From positions 1 through 46,943 of the forward strand of contig NZ_JOIX01000055.1 in the NCBI RefSeq assembly GCF_000720175.1: DNA of 46,943 nucleotides. The letters run 5' to 3'. Below the pieces are notes generated by a model. That model saw only the letters and a list, made by a program, of their open reading frames with translations, did no database searches and was not told the origin of the DNA. Below, one piece after another: positions 1 to 7,741 of the stretch; the stretch's first letter is position 1; every line of letters begins with the position of its first letter. The stretch is from Streptomyces sp. NRRL S-337 (GTDB lineage: Bacteria; Actinomycetota; Actinomycetes; Streptomycetales; Streptomycetaceae). The translations under genes were made by a program, and so were the position numbers.

Positions 1-24
1 ACCCGCACACTCCCCCAACCGGGA

Positions 25-102
25 GGGGACGGGCCGGAGGGGCCTTGTTCGTGGACGTAAAGCGACAGCAGTCCACGAACAAGGCCCCGGAGGACCGTCC
101 CC
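25..102. terminator. Long intergenic hairpin, probable bidirectional terminator
   Basis: A perfect 18-bp inverted repeat (39-56 against 71-88) encloses a 14-nt loop. It is flanked by a second complementary pair, GGGGACGG at 25-32 and CCGTCCCC at 95-102, so the whole stretch can fold into one very stable stem. There is no T-tract, as usual for actinobacterial terminators. It probably ends transcription from a gene left of the window and isolates the SGNH hydrolase gene. A small palindromic repeat element is the alternative. Confidence 0.6.
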
Positions 103-135
103 GCACCCACAACAAAACCCAGCCCGCCGCAGGCG

Positions 136-236
136 CAACGGCGACCAAGCCCCGCGGCGCCGCAGACAGCTACGTACGCGGCGCCGCAAAGTGCACAACG
201 GCGAGCCCCGCGGCGGGACAGACAGGTACGTGGGGC
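136..236. repeat. Degenerate direct duplication, about 40 bp, 60 bp apart
   Basis: Two copies share the order CAACGGCGA, GCCCCGCGGCG, then AGACAG and TACGT. Copy A begins at 136 and copy B at 196, with small gaps between them. They lie between the leading hairpin and the hydrolase start. I see no coding sequence here. The duplication may be a relic or part of the promoter region. Confidence 0.4.
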
Positions 237-252
237 CATATAGCATCCGCAT

Positions 253-1077
253 GTGTCGTACACGAGTTTCGTAGCCATAGGTGACAGCTTCACCGAGGGA
301 ATGTCCGACGGGCTTCCCGACGGCTCCTACCGGGGGTGGGCCGACCTGCTCGCCGCGCGGCTCGCGGCGCGGACGCCGGGCTTCCGGTATGCCAACCTCG
401 CGGTGCGCGGCAAGCTGATCGGGCAGATCCTGGACGACCAGTGCGGACCGGCCGCGTCGATGGGCGCGGACCTCGTGACGCTGGTGGGCGGGCTCAACGA
501 CGTGCTGCGCCCGAAGTGCGACGTCGCGCGGGTGTGCGCGCAGCTGGAGACCGCGGCCGAGCTGCTGGTGAAGGGCGGCGGCCGGCTCGTGCTGATGCGC
601 AGCCCGGGGCGCCAGGGGCCCGTACTGGAGCGCTTCCGGCCGCGGATGGAGCAGCTCTTCGCGCGGATCGACGAGATCGCCGCGCGGCACGGCGCGCTGG
701 TCGTGGACCTGTACGCGTCGAAGGCGCTGACCGACCCGCGGATGTGGGCGGACGACCGGCTGCATCTGAACGCCGAGGGGCACCGCCGGGTGGCCGAGGC
801 GGTCTGGCAGGCGCTCGGGCTGCCCGCCGAGTCGGACTGGGACGCCCCGCTGCCGGCGGCCGCACCGCCGGGCTGGCGGGCCCGGCGGGCCGCGGACCTG
901 CGGTTCGCGCGCGAGCACCTCGTGCCATGGATGGGCCGGCGGCTGACCGGCCGCTCCTCGGGGGACGGCCGGCTGGGCGCCCATGTGAGTCCTGAGCTGG
1001 GCACGGCCTTCTGGGTCGGCCCGGCGGACCACACGGACCCCGGGCCGGTGACCGCCTGGGGTCAGGTCGGGGCGTAA
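253..1077 (+). CDS. SGNH/GDSL-family hydrolase (esterase/lipase-like)
   Basis: This 274-aa protein has all SGNH blocks in order. Block I is GDSFTEG (residues 10-16, nucleophile Ser12), block II Gly53 in AVRGK, block III Asn82 in GGLND, and block V Asp168 and His171 in DDRLH. Family members hydrolyse ester bonds in lipids, acetylated sugars or thioesters, and the substrate cannot be read from the sequence. No signal peptide or membrane segment is visible, so it is probably cytoplasmic. The GTG start at 253 places block I at the usual distance from the N-terminus; a later ATG at 301 would delete it. The last 60 residues are Arg- and Gly-rich and look unstructured. It precedes the kinase gene by 94 nt and may be transcribed separately. 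Confidence 0.88.
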   Translation: MSYTSFVAIGDSFTEGMSDGLPDGSYRGWADLLAARLAARTPGFRYANLAVRGKLIGQILDDQCGPAASMGADLVTLVGGLNDVLRPKCDVARVCAQLETAAELLVKGGGRLVLMRSPGRQGPVLERFRPRMEQLFARIDEIAARHGALVVDLYASKALTDPRMWADDRLHLNAEGHRRVAEAVWQALGLPAESDWDAPLPAAAPPGWRARRAADLRFAREHLVPWMGRRLTGRSSGDGRLGAHVSPELGTAFWVGPADHTDPGPVTAWGQVGA

Positions 1078-1171
1078 CGGAGGCGCAGTCACCGGCCACC
1101 GCACGGGCCGGCGGCGGGCCGGCGTGCGGAATACTGCCGGCACAAGTGCGGGCACGGGGTGGGGGTAGTGG

Positions 1172-3154
1172 GTGCGACCGTTGACGAAGGGCGATCCGCA
1201 GCAGATCGGGCCGTTCCGGATCGTCGGGCTGCTCGGGGGCGGGGGTATGGGCCGGGTGTATCTCGGCCGTGCGGCGGACGGGCGGACGGTGGCGGTGAAG
1301 ACCGCGCGGTCCGAACTCGCCGACGACCGGGGTTTCCGGACCCGTTTCGCCCGTGAGGTGGCCGCCGCCCGGCGGGTGGGCGGGCCGTTCGTGGCGCCGG
1401 TGGTCGACGCCGCGCCGCATGACGACGTGCCGTGGATGGCGACCGACTACGTGCCGGGTGTCTCGCTGACCGATGCCGTGCACGACGGCGGGCCGCTGCC
1501 GGAGCCGGCGGTGCGGCTGCTGACGGCGGGTCTGCTGCAGGCCCTGGCGGCGGTGCACGCGCACGGCCTGGTGCACCGCGACCTCAAACCGTCGAACATC
1601 CTGCTCACGGCCGAGGGGCCGCGGGTGATCGACTTCGGCATCGCGTACTCGGCCGCGGACACCGCTCTGACGATGACCGGCACCGCCCTCGGCACACCGG
1701 GGTTCATGGCGCCCGAGCAGCTCGTCATGACGGGCCCGACCGTCACGGGCGCGGCGGACCTGTTCGCGCTCGGCGGGGTGATCGTGTTCGCGGCGACCGG
1801 CTGCGGCCCGTACGGGAGCGCCGAGCCGCAGATCCTGATGTACCGCACGGTGCACGAGGAACCGCGGCTGGACAGTCTCCCGGGCGGGCTGAGGGAGGTG
1901 GCGGCGGCCTGCCTGGCCAAGGAGCCGGAGCAGCGGCCCGCGCTGCCCGCCCTGGTGGCACGGGTGGGCCCGCCCGGCCCGTACGGCGACTGGCTGCCCG
2001 CCCCCGTCGCCGTCCAGCTCCGCCGTCTGTCCGCGCAGCTCACCGACCCCAGGTCCCCGGCCGCCCCCGTCCCGCGGCCTGGGGCCCAGGCGCCGGCCGG
2101 CGTCCCGTTCGAGCAACTGCCGACCCGTACGGGTCCGGACGGCCCGCCGCTCCCGCCGTCGCCCGGCGCGACGCCGGCCTGGCCCGCGCACAGCGCCACG
2201 CCCCCGCTGCCCGCCTCCCCGGGGCCGAGCCGGCGCCGGGTGCTCGCCGCGCTGTCCGTGGTGGGGGGCCTGGCCGGCACCGGGGCGCTGGGCTGGGCAC
2301 TGTGGCCGCAGGACGGGGAGCGCGCCAGGGGTGAGAACGCCGGGGACCGGCTCACCGCCTCCCCGGACCCCTCCGGCCGGTTGCCGCAGGAGATCCTTGA
2401 CAAGGGCGGGGTCACCATCGGCTCGGACATCGCCTACGCGCCCATGGAGTTCGTCAGGGACGGCAGGCCCGCCGGGGTCGACGTCGAGATCGCGAACGCC
2501 CTCGGACGCGCACTGGGTGTGCGCGTCACCTTCGAGAACGCCGTCTTCGACACCCTGCTCGCCGGCCTGTCCGCGGGCCGTTTCGACCTGGTCATGTCGG
2601 CGCTGGCCGACACCAAGGACCGGCAGCAGGGGATCGCGGACGGAACGAAGACCGGCAGCGGCGTCGACCTGGTCGACTACTTCAGGGCCGGGCTCGTGCT
2701 CGTCGTGCGCAAGGGCGACCCGGAGGGCATCCGGAAGCCCGCGGACCTGGCCGGCAGGACGGTCGCCGTCCAGCGTGGTTCCCTCGCCCGGGACTACGTG
2801 GACGAGCTCGGCCGGAAGGTCGCCAAGGGCCCGAGGATCCGGGAGTTCGACTCACAGGCGGAGGTCTACGACGACGTCGCCAAGGGCCGTTCCTCGGCCT
2901 GTCTGGACGACTTCCCGGTGGCGGCGCACACCGCCGCCACCCTCTCGGGCGGCGGCGTCCTCGAACTCGTCGGCGGGCAGATCGACCCCCTGCCCTACGG
3001 CATCGCGGTGGCCAAGAACCGCCCGGCGCTGCGGGACGCGGTGCGCGGGGCTCTCGACCGCCTGATCAGGAGCGGCGAGTACGCGAAGATCCTCAAGAAG
3101 TGGTACGTCGAGGACGGCGCGGTGCGGCGGGCGGCCGTCAACGGGGGCGGATAG
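1172..3154 (+). CDS. Transmembrane Ser/Thr protein kinase fused to an extracellular family-3 solute-binding domain
   Basis: This 660-aa protein combines two modules. Residues 14-270 form a Hanks-type kinase: Gly loop LGGGGMGRVY (21-30), Lys43, catalytic HRDLKPSN (135-142), DFG (154-156) and APE (180-182), all intact. A Pro-rich linker (about 290-352) leads to three arginines and one hydrophobic segment (about 357-378). Residues 405-655 resemble periplasmic amino-acid-binding proteins of ABC transporters (SBP_bac_3, GlnH-like), with TIGSDIAYAPMEF near their start. The expected topology is cytoplasmic kinase and extracellular sensor, with the binding domain where PknB-type kinases carry PASTA repeats. 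I infer that binding of an amino acid or similar ligand controls phosphorylation. No ABC permease genes lie nearby, so transport is unlikely to be its job. The start is GTG at 1172. Confidence 0.88.
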   Translation: MRPLTKGDPQQIGPFRIVGLLGGGGMGRVYLGRAADGRTVAVKTARSELADDRGFRTRFAREVAAARRVGGPFVAPVVDAAPHDDVPWMATDYVPGVSLTDAVHDGGPLPEPAVRLLTAGLLQALAAVHAHGLVHRDLKPSNILLTAEGPRVIDFGIAYSAADTALTMTGTALGTPGFMAPEQLVMTGPTVTGAADLFALGGVIVFAATGCGPYGSAEPQILMYRTVHEEPRLDSLPGGLREVAAACLAKEPEQRPALPALVARVGPPGPYGDWLPAPVAVQLRRLSAQLTDPRSPAAPVPRPGAQAPAGVPFEQLPTRTGPDGPPLPPSPGATPAWPAHSATPPLPASPGPSRRRVLAALSVVGGLAGTGALGWALWPQDGERARGENAGDRLTASPDPSGRLPQEILDKGGVTIGSDIAYAPMEFVRDGRPAGVDVEIANALGRALGVRVTFENAVFDTLLAGLSAGRFDLVMSALADTKDRQQGIADGTKTGSGVDLVDYFRAGLVLVVRKGDPEGIRKPADLAGRTVAVQRGSLARDYVDELGRKVAKGPRIREFDSQAEVYDDVAKGRSSACLDDFPVAAHTAATLSGGGVLELVGGQIDPLPYGIAVAKNRPALRDAVRGALDRLIRSGEYAKILKKWYVEDGAVRRAAVNGGG

Positions 3155-3221
3155 TGGGGCCCGTCCGCGCCTGTAGGAACGCACAGCCGGGACCGGGGCG
3201 CTGGCCTGCGCGAATCGCCAG

Positions 3222-3227
3222 TAGACT
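3222..3227 (+). promoter_or_regulatory. Candidate -10 box of purB (TAGACT)
   Basis: TAGACT ends 8 nt before the GTG start of purB, and no Shine-Dalgarno sequence is visible between them. This geometry fits a leaderless transcript, which is common in Streptomyces. No good -35 hexamer is seen 17-18 nt upstream. Confidence 0.4.
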
Positions 3228-3235
3228 CTGACCAC

Positions 3236-4678
3236 GTGACTGCTGTGTCTGCGAAGCCTCGCATCCCCAATGTTCTGGCCGGCCGCTACGCCTCCGCGGA
3301 GCTGGCCGTGCTCTGGTCCCCCGAGTACAAGGTCAAGCTGGAGCGGAAGCTGTGGCTCGCCGTGCTGCGTGCGCAGAAGGACCTGGGGGTGGCGGTCCCC
3401 GAGGAGGCGCTGGCCGACTACGAGCGGGTCCTGGAGGACGTCGACCTGGCGTCGATCGCCGAGCGCGAGAAGGTCACCCGGCACGACGTGAAGGCGCGGA
3501 TCGAGGAGTTCAACGCGCTGGCCGGGCACGAGCAGGTCCACAAGGGCATGACCTCCCGCGACCTGACCGAGAACGTCGAGCAGCTCCAGGTGCGGCTGTC
3601 GCTGGAGCTGGTGCGGGACCGCACGGTCGCCGTGCTGGCGCGCCTGGGTTCGCTGGCCGCCCAGCACGCCGAGCTGGTGATGGCGGGCCGCTCGCACAAT
3701 GTCGCCGCGCAGAGCACGACGCTGGGCAAGCGGTTCGCGACCGCGGCGGACGAGCTGCTGGTGGCGTACGCGCGGCTGGAAGACCTGCTCTCCCGTTACC
3801 CGCTGCGCGGCATCAAGGGCCCCGTGGGGACCGCGCAGGACATGCTGGACCTGTTGGGCGGGGACGCGGCGAAGCTGGCCGAGCTGGAGCAGCGGATCGC
3901 CGCGCACCTCGGCTTCGGGCAGGCCTTCACGTCCGTCGGCCAGGTCTACCCGCGCTCGCTGGACTACGACGTGGTCACCTCGCTGGTGCAGCTGGCCGCC
4001 GCGCCCTCGTCGCTGGCGAAGACGATCCGGCTGATGGCCGGGCACGAGCTGGTCACCGAGGGCTTCAAGCCCGGTCAGGTCGGCTCGTCGGCGATGCCCC
4101 ACAAGATGAACACCCGCTCCTGCGAGCGCGTCAACGGCCTGATGGTGATCCTGCGGGGCTACGCCTCGATGGCCGGTGAGCTCTCCGGTGACCAGTGGAA
4201 CGAGGGCGACGTGTCCTGCTCCGTGGTGCGCCGGGTTGCCCTGCCGGACTCGTTCTTCGCGCTGGACGGCCTGCTGGAGACGTTCCTGACGGTGCTCGAC
4301 GAGTTCGGTGCGTTCCCCGCCGTCGTCGCCCGTGAGCTGGACCGTTACCTGCCGTTCCTCGCCACGACGAAGGTGCTGATGGGGGCGGTCCGCGCCGGGG
4401 TGGGCCGCGAGGAGGCCCACGAGGCGATCAAGGAGAACGCGGTGGCGTCGGCGCTGGCCATGCGCGAGCAGGGCGCCGAGCGCAACGAGCTGCTGGACAA
4501 GCTGGCGGCGGACGCCCGGATCCCGCTGGACCGGGCGCAGCTGGACGCGCTGATGGCGGACAAGCTGTCGTTCACGGGTGCGGCCGCCGACCAGGTCGCG
4601 TCGGTCGTCGCCCGGATCGAGGAGATCGCCAAGCAGCACCCGGAGGCCGCCGGCTACACCCCGGGCGCGATCCTCTGA
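3236..4678 (+). CDS. purB: Adenylosuccinate lyase
   Basis: PurB cleaves adenylosuccinate to AMP plus fumarate, and SAICAR to AICAR plus fumarate, in purine biosynthesis. The 480-aa length is right for the actinobacterial form. The fumarase/aspartase superfamily signature GSSAMPHKMN is at residues 283-292. TSRD (106-109) and GRSHNVAAQST (151-161) match the other two conserved regions, including the catalytic His. The protein is a cytoplasmic homotetramer in known members. The start is GTG at 3236, close behind a TAGACT box, with no ribosome-binding site, which suggests leaderless translation. The glycosylase gene follows after 15 nt and is probably cotranscribed. Confidence 0.96.
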   Translation: MTAVSAKPRIPNVLAGRYASAELAVLWSPEYKVKLERKLWLAVLRAQKDLGVAVPEEALADYERVLEDVDLASIAEREKVTRHDVKARIEEFNALAGHEQVHKGMTSRDLTENVEQLQVRLSLELVRDRTVAVLARLGSLAAQHAELVMAGRSHNVAAQSTTLGKRFATAADELLVAYARLEDLLSRYPLRGIKGPVGTAQDMLDLLGGDAAKLAELEQRIAAHLGFGQAFTSVGQVYPRSLDYDVVTSLVQLAAAPSSLAKTIRLMAGHELVTEGFKPGQVGSSAMPHKMNTRSCERVNGLMVILRGYASMAGELSGDQWNEGDVSCSVVRRVALPDSFFALDGLLETFLTVLDEFGAFPAVVARELDRYLPFLATTKVLMGAVRAGVGREEAHEAIKENAVASALAMREQGAERNELLDKLAADARIPLDRAQLDALMADKLSFTGAAADQVASVVARIEEIAKQHPEAAGYTPGAIL

Positions 4679-4693
4679 CCCGGGAGTCCTGAG

Positions 4694-5251
4694 GTGCGCT
4701 TCACCCCGGAGGAACTGCAGGCCGCTCGTGACCGCCTCGTCCCGGACGTGGCGGCGAGCGGTCTGCGGGTCCTCTTCTGCGGGATCAACCCCGGGCTGAT
4801 GTCGGCGGCGACCGGCCACCACTTCGCCCGGCCCGGCAACCGCTTCTGGCCGGTGCTGCACGCCGCCGGCTTCACACCGCGGCGTCTGCACCCCCATGAG
4901 CAGGAGGAGCTGCTGACGCACGGTGTCGGGATCACCAATGTCGTCGCGCGGGCGACCGCCCGGGCGGACGAGCTGACCGCGGAGGAGTTCCGCGAGGGCG
5001 GCCGGCTGCTGGCGGAGAAGGTGGCCCGGCTGCGGCCGCGCTGGCTCGCCGTCGCCGGGGTCACGGCCTACCGCGTCGCCTTCGACGACAAGCGCGCGAC
5101 AGTCGGACCGCAGGCTCGTACGCTGGGGGAGACGCGGATCTGGGCGCTGCCCAACCCCAGTGGGCTGAACGCCCATTGGACGCCGGCGACGATGGCGGAG
5201 GAGTACGGGCGGCTGCGCGCCGCGGCGTTCGCGGAGGACGGGGACGCGTAG
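4694..5251 (+). CDS. mug: G/U mismatch-specific uracil/thymine-DNA glycosylase (Mug/TDG family)
   Basis: This 185-aa protein has the two signature motifs of the Mug branch of uracil-DNA glycosylases. GINPG (residues 30-34) is the active-site loop with the catalytic Asn. NPSGLNAH (154-161) forms the wedge that probes the opposite strand. The enzyme removes uracil, thymine or ethenocytosine from G mismatches and so starts base-excision repair of deaminated cytosine, a relevant load for a GC-rich chromosome. The start is GTG at 4694. The gene lies directly behind purB and is followed by a small hairpin, so the two probably share a transcript. Confidence 0.92.
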   Translation: MRFTPEELQAARDRLVPDVAASGLRVLFCGINPGLMSAATGHHFARPGNRFWPVLHAAGFTPRRLHPHEQEELLTHGVGITNVVARATARADELTAEEFREGGRLLAEKVARLRPRWLAVAGVTAYRVAFDDKRATVGPQARTLGETRIWALPNPSGLNAHWTPATMAEEYGRLRAAAFAEDGDA

Positions 5252-5254
5252 CGG

Positions 5255-5271
5255 GTCCCGCCTTTCGGGAC
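5255..5271 (+). terminator. Short hairpin after the mug-type gene
   Basis: GTCCCG and CGGGAC (6-bp stem, 5-nt loop) lie immediately after the glycosylase stop. The hairpin is modest and may end the purB-mug transcript. Confidence 0.35.
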
Positions 5272-5294
5272 GGGGTGGCGGGCGGACTGCGGGC

Positions 5295-5350
5295 GTTCGG
5301 CCAACCGTCATCTTGAAGGCGTGTACATGTCACCTTGGTGGCTCTACTCT
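5295..5350 (+). promoter_or_regulatory. Candidate PHO box and -10 box upstream of the phosphoesterase operon
   Basis: The stretch can be read as four 11-nt units: GTTCGGCCAAC (5295-5305), CGTCATCTTGA (5306-5316), AGGCGTGTACA (5317-5327) and TGTCACCTTGG (5328-5338). Units 2 and 4 agree at 9 of 11 positions with each other, and at 8 and 9 positions with the Streptomyces PhoP direct-repeat consensus G(G/T)TCAYYYR(G/C)G. Unit 3 is poor. TACTCT at 5345-5350 fits a -10 box, with the last unit covering the -35 position, as in known PhoP-activated promoters. The downstream gene is a secreted phosphoesterase, which suits phosphate control. This comes from pattern reading only. Confidence 0.45.
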
Positions 5351-5394
5351 GTCGCCGCCCGTGCACGCCCCCACTCTTCCGTACGGAGGCAGTC

Positions 5395-6339
5395 GTGCCC
5401 ACTCCGTCCCCCTCGCCTTCCCCCTCCCCCTCCGCCGCCGGGTCCCCGGCGGACCACCGCGGCCGCCGCTCGCGCCGCCACAAGCTCACCGCGCTCGCCG
5501 GGGCGTTCGGCCTCGCCGCCGCCGGACTCGGCATCTGGGCCGGCGATGGCTTCGGTGCCGAGGCCGCCGCGGCCGGTGTGCCCAGCCCCGACCACGTGGT
5601 CGTGGTGGTCTTCGAGAACCACGCCTACAATCAGGTGCTCGGCAGCTCCAGCGCCCCGTACATCAACTCGCTGGCCTCCGGCGGCGCCAGCCTCACCGCC
5701 TCGTACGCCGAGACCCACCCCAGCCAGCCCAACTACTACGCGATGTTCTCCGGCGACACCCAGGGCGTCACCGACGACAGCTGCGTCACCCCCGGTTTCA
5801 GCTCCGCCGCCAACCTCGCCTCCGAGGTGACCGCGGCCGGCAAGTCCTGGGCGAGCTACAACGAGTCGCTGCCGTCCGAGGGCTCCACCACCTGCCGGAG
5901 CGGCAAGTACGCGCAGAAGCACAACCCCTGGTTCGGCTTCAGCAACGTGCCCACCAACACGGCGCACACCTTCGACGCGTTCCCCACCGACTTCAGCACC
6001 CTGCCGACCGTGTCGTTCGTCGTGCCCAACCTGTGCGGCGACATGCACGACTGCTCGGTCTCCACCGGTGACACCTGGCTGAAGAACCACCTCAAGAGCT
6101 ACGCGGACTGGGCCAAGACCCACAACAGCCTGCTGCTGCTCACCTTCGACGAGGACAACCGCCTCAGCGGCAACCGCATCCCGACCGTCCTGTACGGCCA
6201 GCCGGTGCAGCCCGGCTCCACCTCGGGCACCACCTACAACCACTACGACGTGCTGCGCACCCTTGAGGACATGTACGGCACCTCGCACGCCGGGAAGGCC
6301 GCCGACGCCAAGGACATCACCGGCGTCTGGGCGAGCTGA
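5395..6339 (+). CDS. Secreted phosphoesterase / acid phosphatase-like protein (phosphoesterase family)
   Basis: This 314-aa protein starts at GTG 5395, which has a CGGAGG ribosome-binding site 5 nt upstream; an in-frame start at 5335 lacks one. A Pro/Ser-rich N-terminus is followed by an Arg-rich stretch and a hydrophobic segment (about residues 28-48) that acts as a signal peptide or anchor. The mature part begins DHVVVVVFENHAYNQV, the metal-site motif of the phosphoesterase family that includes acid phosphatases and bacterial phospholipase C. Later motifs are ETHPSQPNYYAMFSG and LLTFDEDN with a His/Asp-rich C-terminus (NHYDVLRTLEDMYG). It probably releases phosphate or phospho-alcohols outside the cell. 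The exporter gene begins 1 nt after its stop, so translation is coupled. Confidence 0.85.
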   Translation: MPTPSPSPSPSPSAAGSPADHRGRRSRRHKLTALAGAFGLAAAGLGIWAGDGFGAEAAAAGVPSPDHVVVVVFENHAYNQVLGSSSAPYINSLASGGASLTASYAETHPSQPNYYAMFSGDTQGVTDDSCVTPGFSSAANLASEVTAAGKSWASYNESLPSEGSTTCRSGKYAQKHNPWFGFSNVPTNTAHTFDAFPTDFSTLPTVSFVVPNLCGDMHDCSVSTGDTWLKNHLKSYADWAKTHNSLLLLTFDEDNRLSGNRIPTVLYGQPVQPGSTSGTTYNHYDVLRTLEDMYGTSHAGKAADAKDITGVWAS

Positions 6340-6340
6340 G

Positions 6341-7741
6341 GTGTACCTCGCGGACAGCCGCGCCACCCCCACGACGGCCGGCCCGGGCACCCGCCCGGGC
6401 CGGCCGGTCCGGGCCGCGGTCCCCGGCACCGTGCTCGTCCTGGGCACCGTCAGCCTGATCACCGATGTCTCCTCGGAGATGGTCACCGCCGTCCTGCCGC
6501 TGTACCTCGTCGCCGAACTCGGCCTGTCCCCGCTCGGGTTCGGGCTGCTGGACGGGGTGTACAACGGTGTCAGCGCGCTCGTCCGGCTGATCGGCGGGCG
6601 GATCTCGGACCGCGGCGGGGGCCGCGGCCACAAGAGCGTCGCGGTGGTCGGATACGGCCTCTCGGCGCTGTGCAAACCGCTGTTGCTGCTCGTGCACACG
6701 CTGCCGCTGATCGGTGCCGTGCTGGCCGTCGACCGCACCGGCAAGGGGCTGCGCACCGCACCACGCGACGCGATGATCTCGCTCGCCGGTGAACCGGCGG
6801 TCCGCGGCCGGGCGTTCGGCGTGCACCGGGCGATGGACACCGCGGGCGCGCTGCTCGGCCCGCTGGTCGCCTTCCTCGTGCTGCGCGCCGCGGCCGGGGG
6901 GTACGACGCGGTGTTCACGGTCAGCGGCTGTGTGGCCGCGCTCGGCGTGGCCGTCCTGGTGCTCTTCGTCCCCGCCCGGATCCGGCCCCCCGCACCGGTC
7001 GCCGCCGAGGCCGCCGGCCGGCTCCGGTCGCCGGTGCGCGACCCGCTCCCGTCGCCGGTGCGCGGCCCGGCGTCGCCCACCCCGCCGCGCGACCCGGCGT
7101 CCGCCCCTCCGCTGCAGCCGTTGCTGCGGCTGCCCGCGCTGCGCCGGCTCACCTGCTGCGCCGTGCTGCTCGGCCTGACCACGGTCAGCGACTCGTTCCT
7201 CTACCTCACCCTCCAGCGCCGGCTCGGGCTGTCCGAGGCGTGGTTCCCGCTGCTGCCGCTGGGCACCGCCGCGGCCTTCCTGCTGCTGGCCGTGCCGCTG
7301 GGCGCGGTCGCGGACCGGTGGGGCCGCCGCCGGCTGTTCCTGCTCGGCCATCTCGCGCTGCTCGGCGCCTACGGGGTGCTGCTCGCGCCGTTCGCCGCCT
7401 CGCCGGTGCTGACGGGCCTGGTCCTCGTCCTGCACGGGGGCTTCTACGCGTCCACCGACGGTGTGCTCGCCGCGGCCACCGCCGACGCGGTGCCGGACGC
7501 CTGGCGCGGCAGCGGGCTGGCGGTGGTGCAGACCGGCCAGGCTGCGGCCCGCTTCGGCTGCTCGCTGGCCTTCGGCGCGGCCTGGACCGTCTGGGGCGAC
7601 CGCGGGGCGCTCGGCCTCGCCGCGGCCGGTCTGGCGCTCGCCGCCGCGATCAGCGCCCGGCTGTTGCGCGCCACCCCCGGCACCGACACCGCCCCCACCC
7701 GGACCGACGCCGCCCCCACCCCTTCGGAGCCCGCCCCGTGA
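6341..7741 (+). CDS. Major facilitator superfamily transporter
   Basis: This is a 466-aa membrane protein with about twelve hydrophobic segments. The loop between the second and third helices carries GGRISDRGGGRGHKS, the MFS motif A region, and a second copy (LGAVADRWGRRRL) occurs in the C-terminal half, as expected for a 6+6 MFS fold. A Pro/Arg-rich central loop (about residues 215-250) separates the halves. The substrate is unknown. The start at GTG 6341 lies 1 nt after the phosphoesterase stop, and the last codons overlap the next gene by 4 nt (GTGA). The tight coupling suggests that it moves a product or substrate of the phosphoesterase, or protects against one. The C-terminal tail is Thr/Pro-rich. 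Confidence 0.85.
   Translation: MYLADSRATPTTAGPGTRPGRPVRAAVPGTVLVLGTVSLITDVSSEMVTAVLPLYLVAELGLSPLGFGLLDGVYNGVSALVRLIGGRISDRGGGRGHKSVAVVGYGLSALCKPLLLLVHTLPLIGAVLAVDRTGKGLRTAPRDAMISLAGEPAVRGRAFGVHRAMDTAGALLGPLVAFLVLRAAAGGYDAVFTVSGCVAALGVAVLVLFVPARIRPPAPVAAEAAGRLRSPVRDPLPSPVRGPASPTPPRDPASAPPLQPLLRLPALRRLTCCAVLLGLTTVSDSFLYLTLQRRLGLSEAWFPLLPLGTAAAFLLLAVPLGAVADRWGRRRLFLLGHLALLGAYGVLLAPFAASPVLTGLVLVLHGGFYASTDGVLAAATADAVPDAWRGSGLAVVQTGQAAARFGCSLAFGAAWTVWGDRGALGLAAAGLALAAAISARLLRATPGTDTAPTRTDAAPTPSEPAP

Noticed and set aside
45..284. 79-codon plus frame before the hydrolase
   Set aside because: It runs through the hairpin and the duplication, lacks a ribosome-binding site and overlaps the hydrolase start.
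494..2191. Long minus-strand open frame opposite the hydrolase and the kinase gene
   Set aside because: Arg/Pro/Gly-rich composition and antisense position to genes with clear domains; typical shadow frame of GC-rich DNA.
2852..5311. 819-codon minus-strand frame
   Set aside because: It is antisense to purB and mug, rich in Arg, Gln and His with no domain; it exists because stop codons are rare in this frame.
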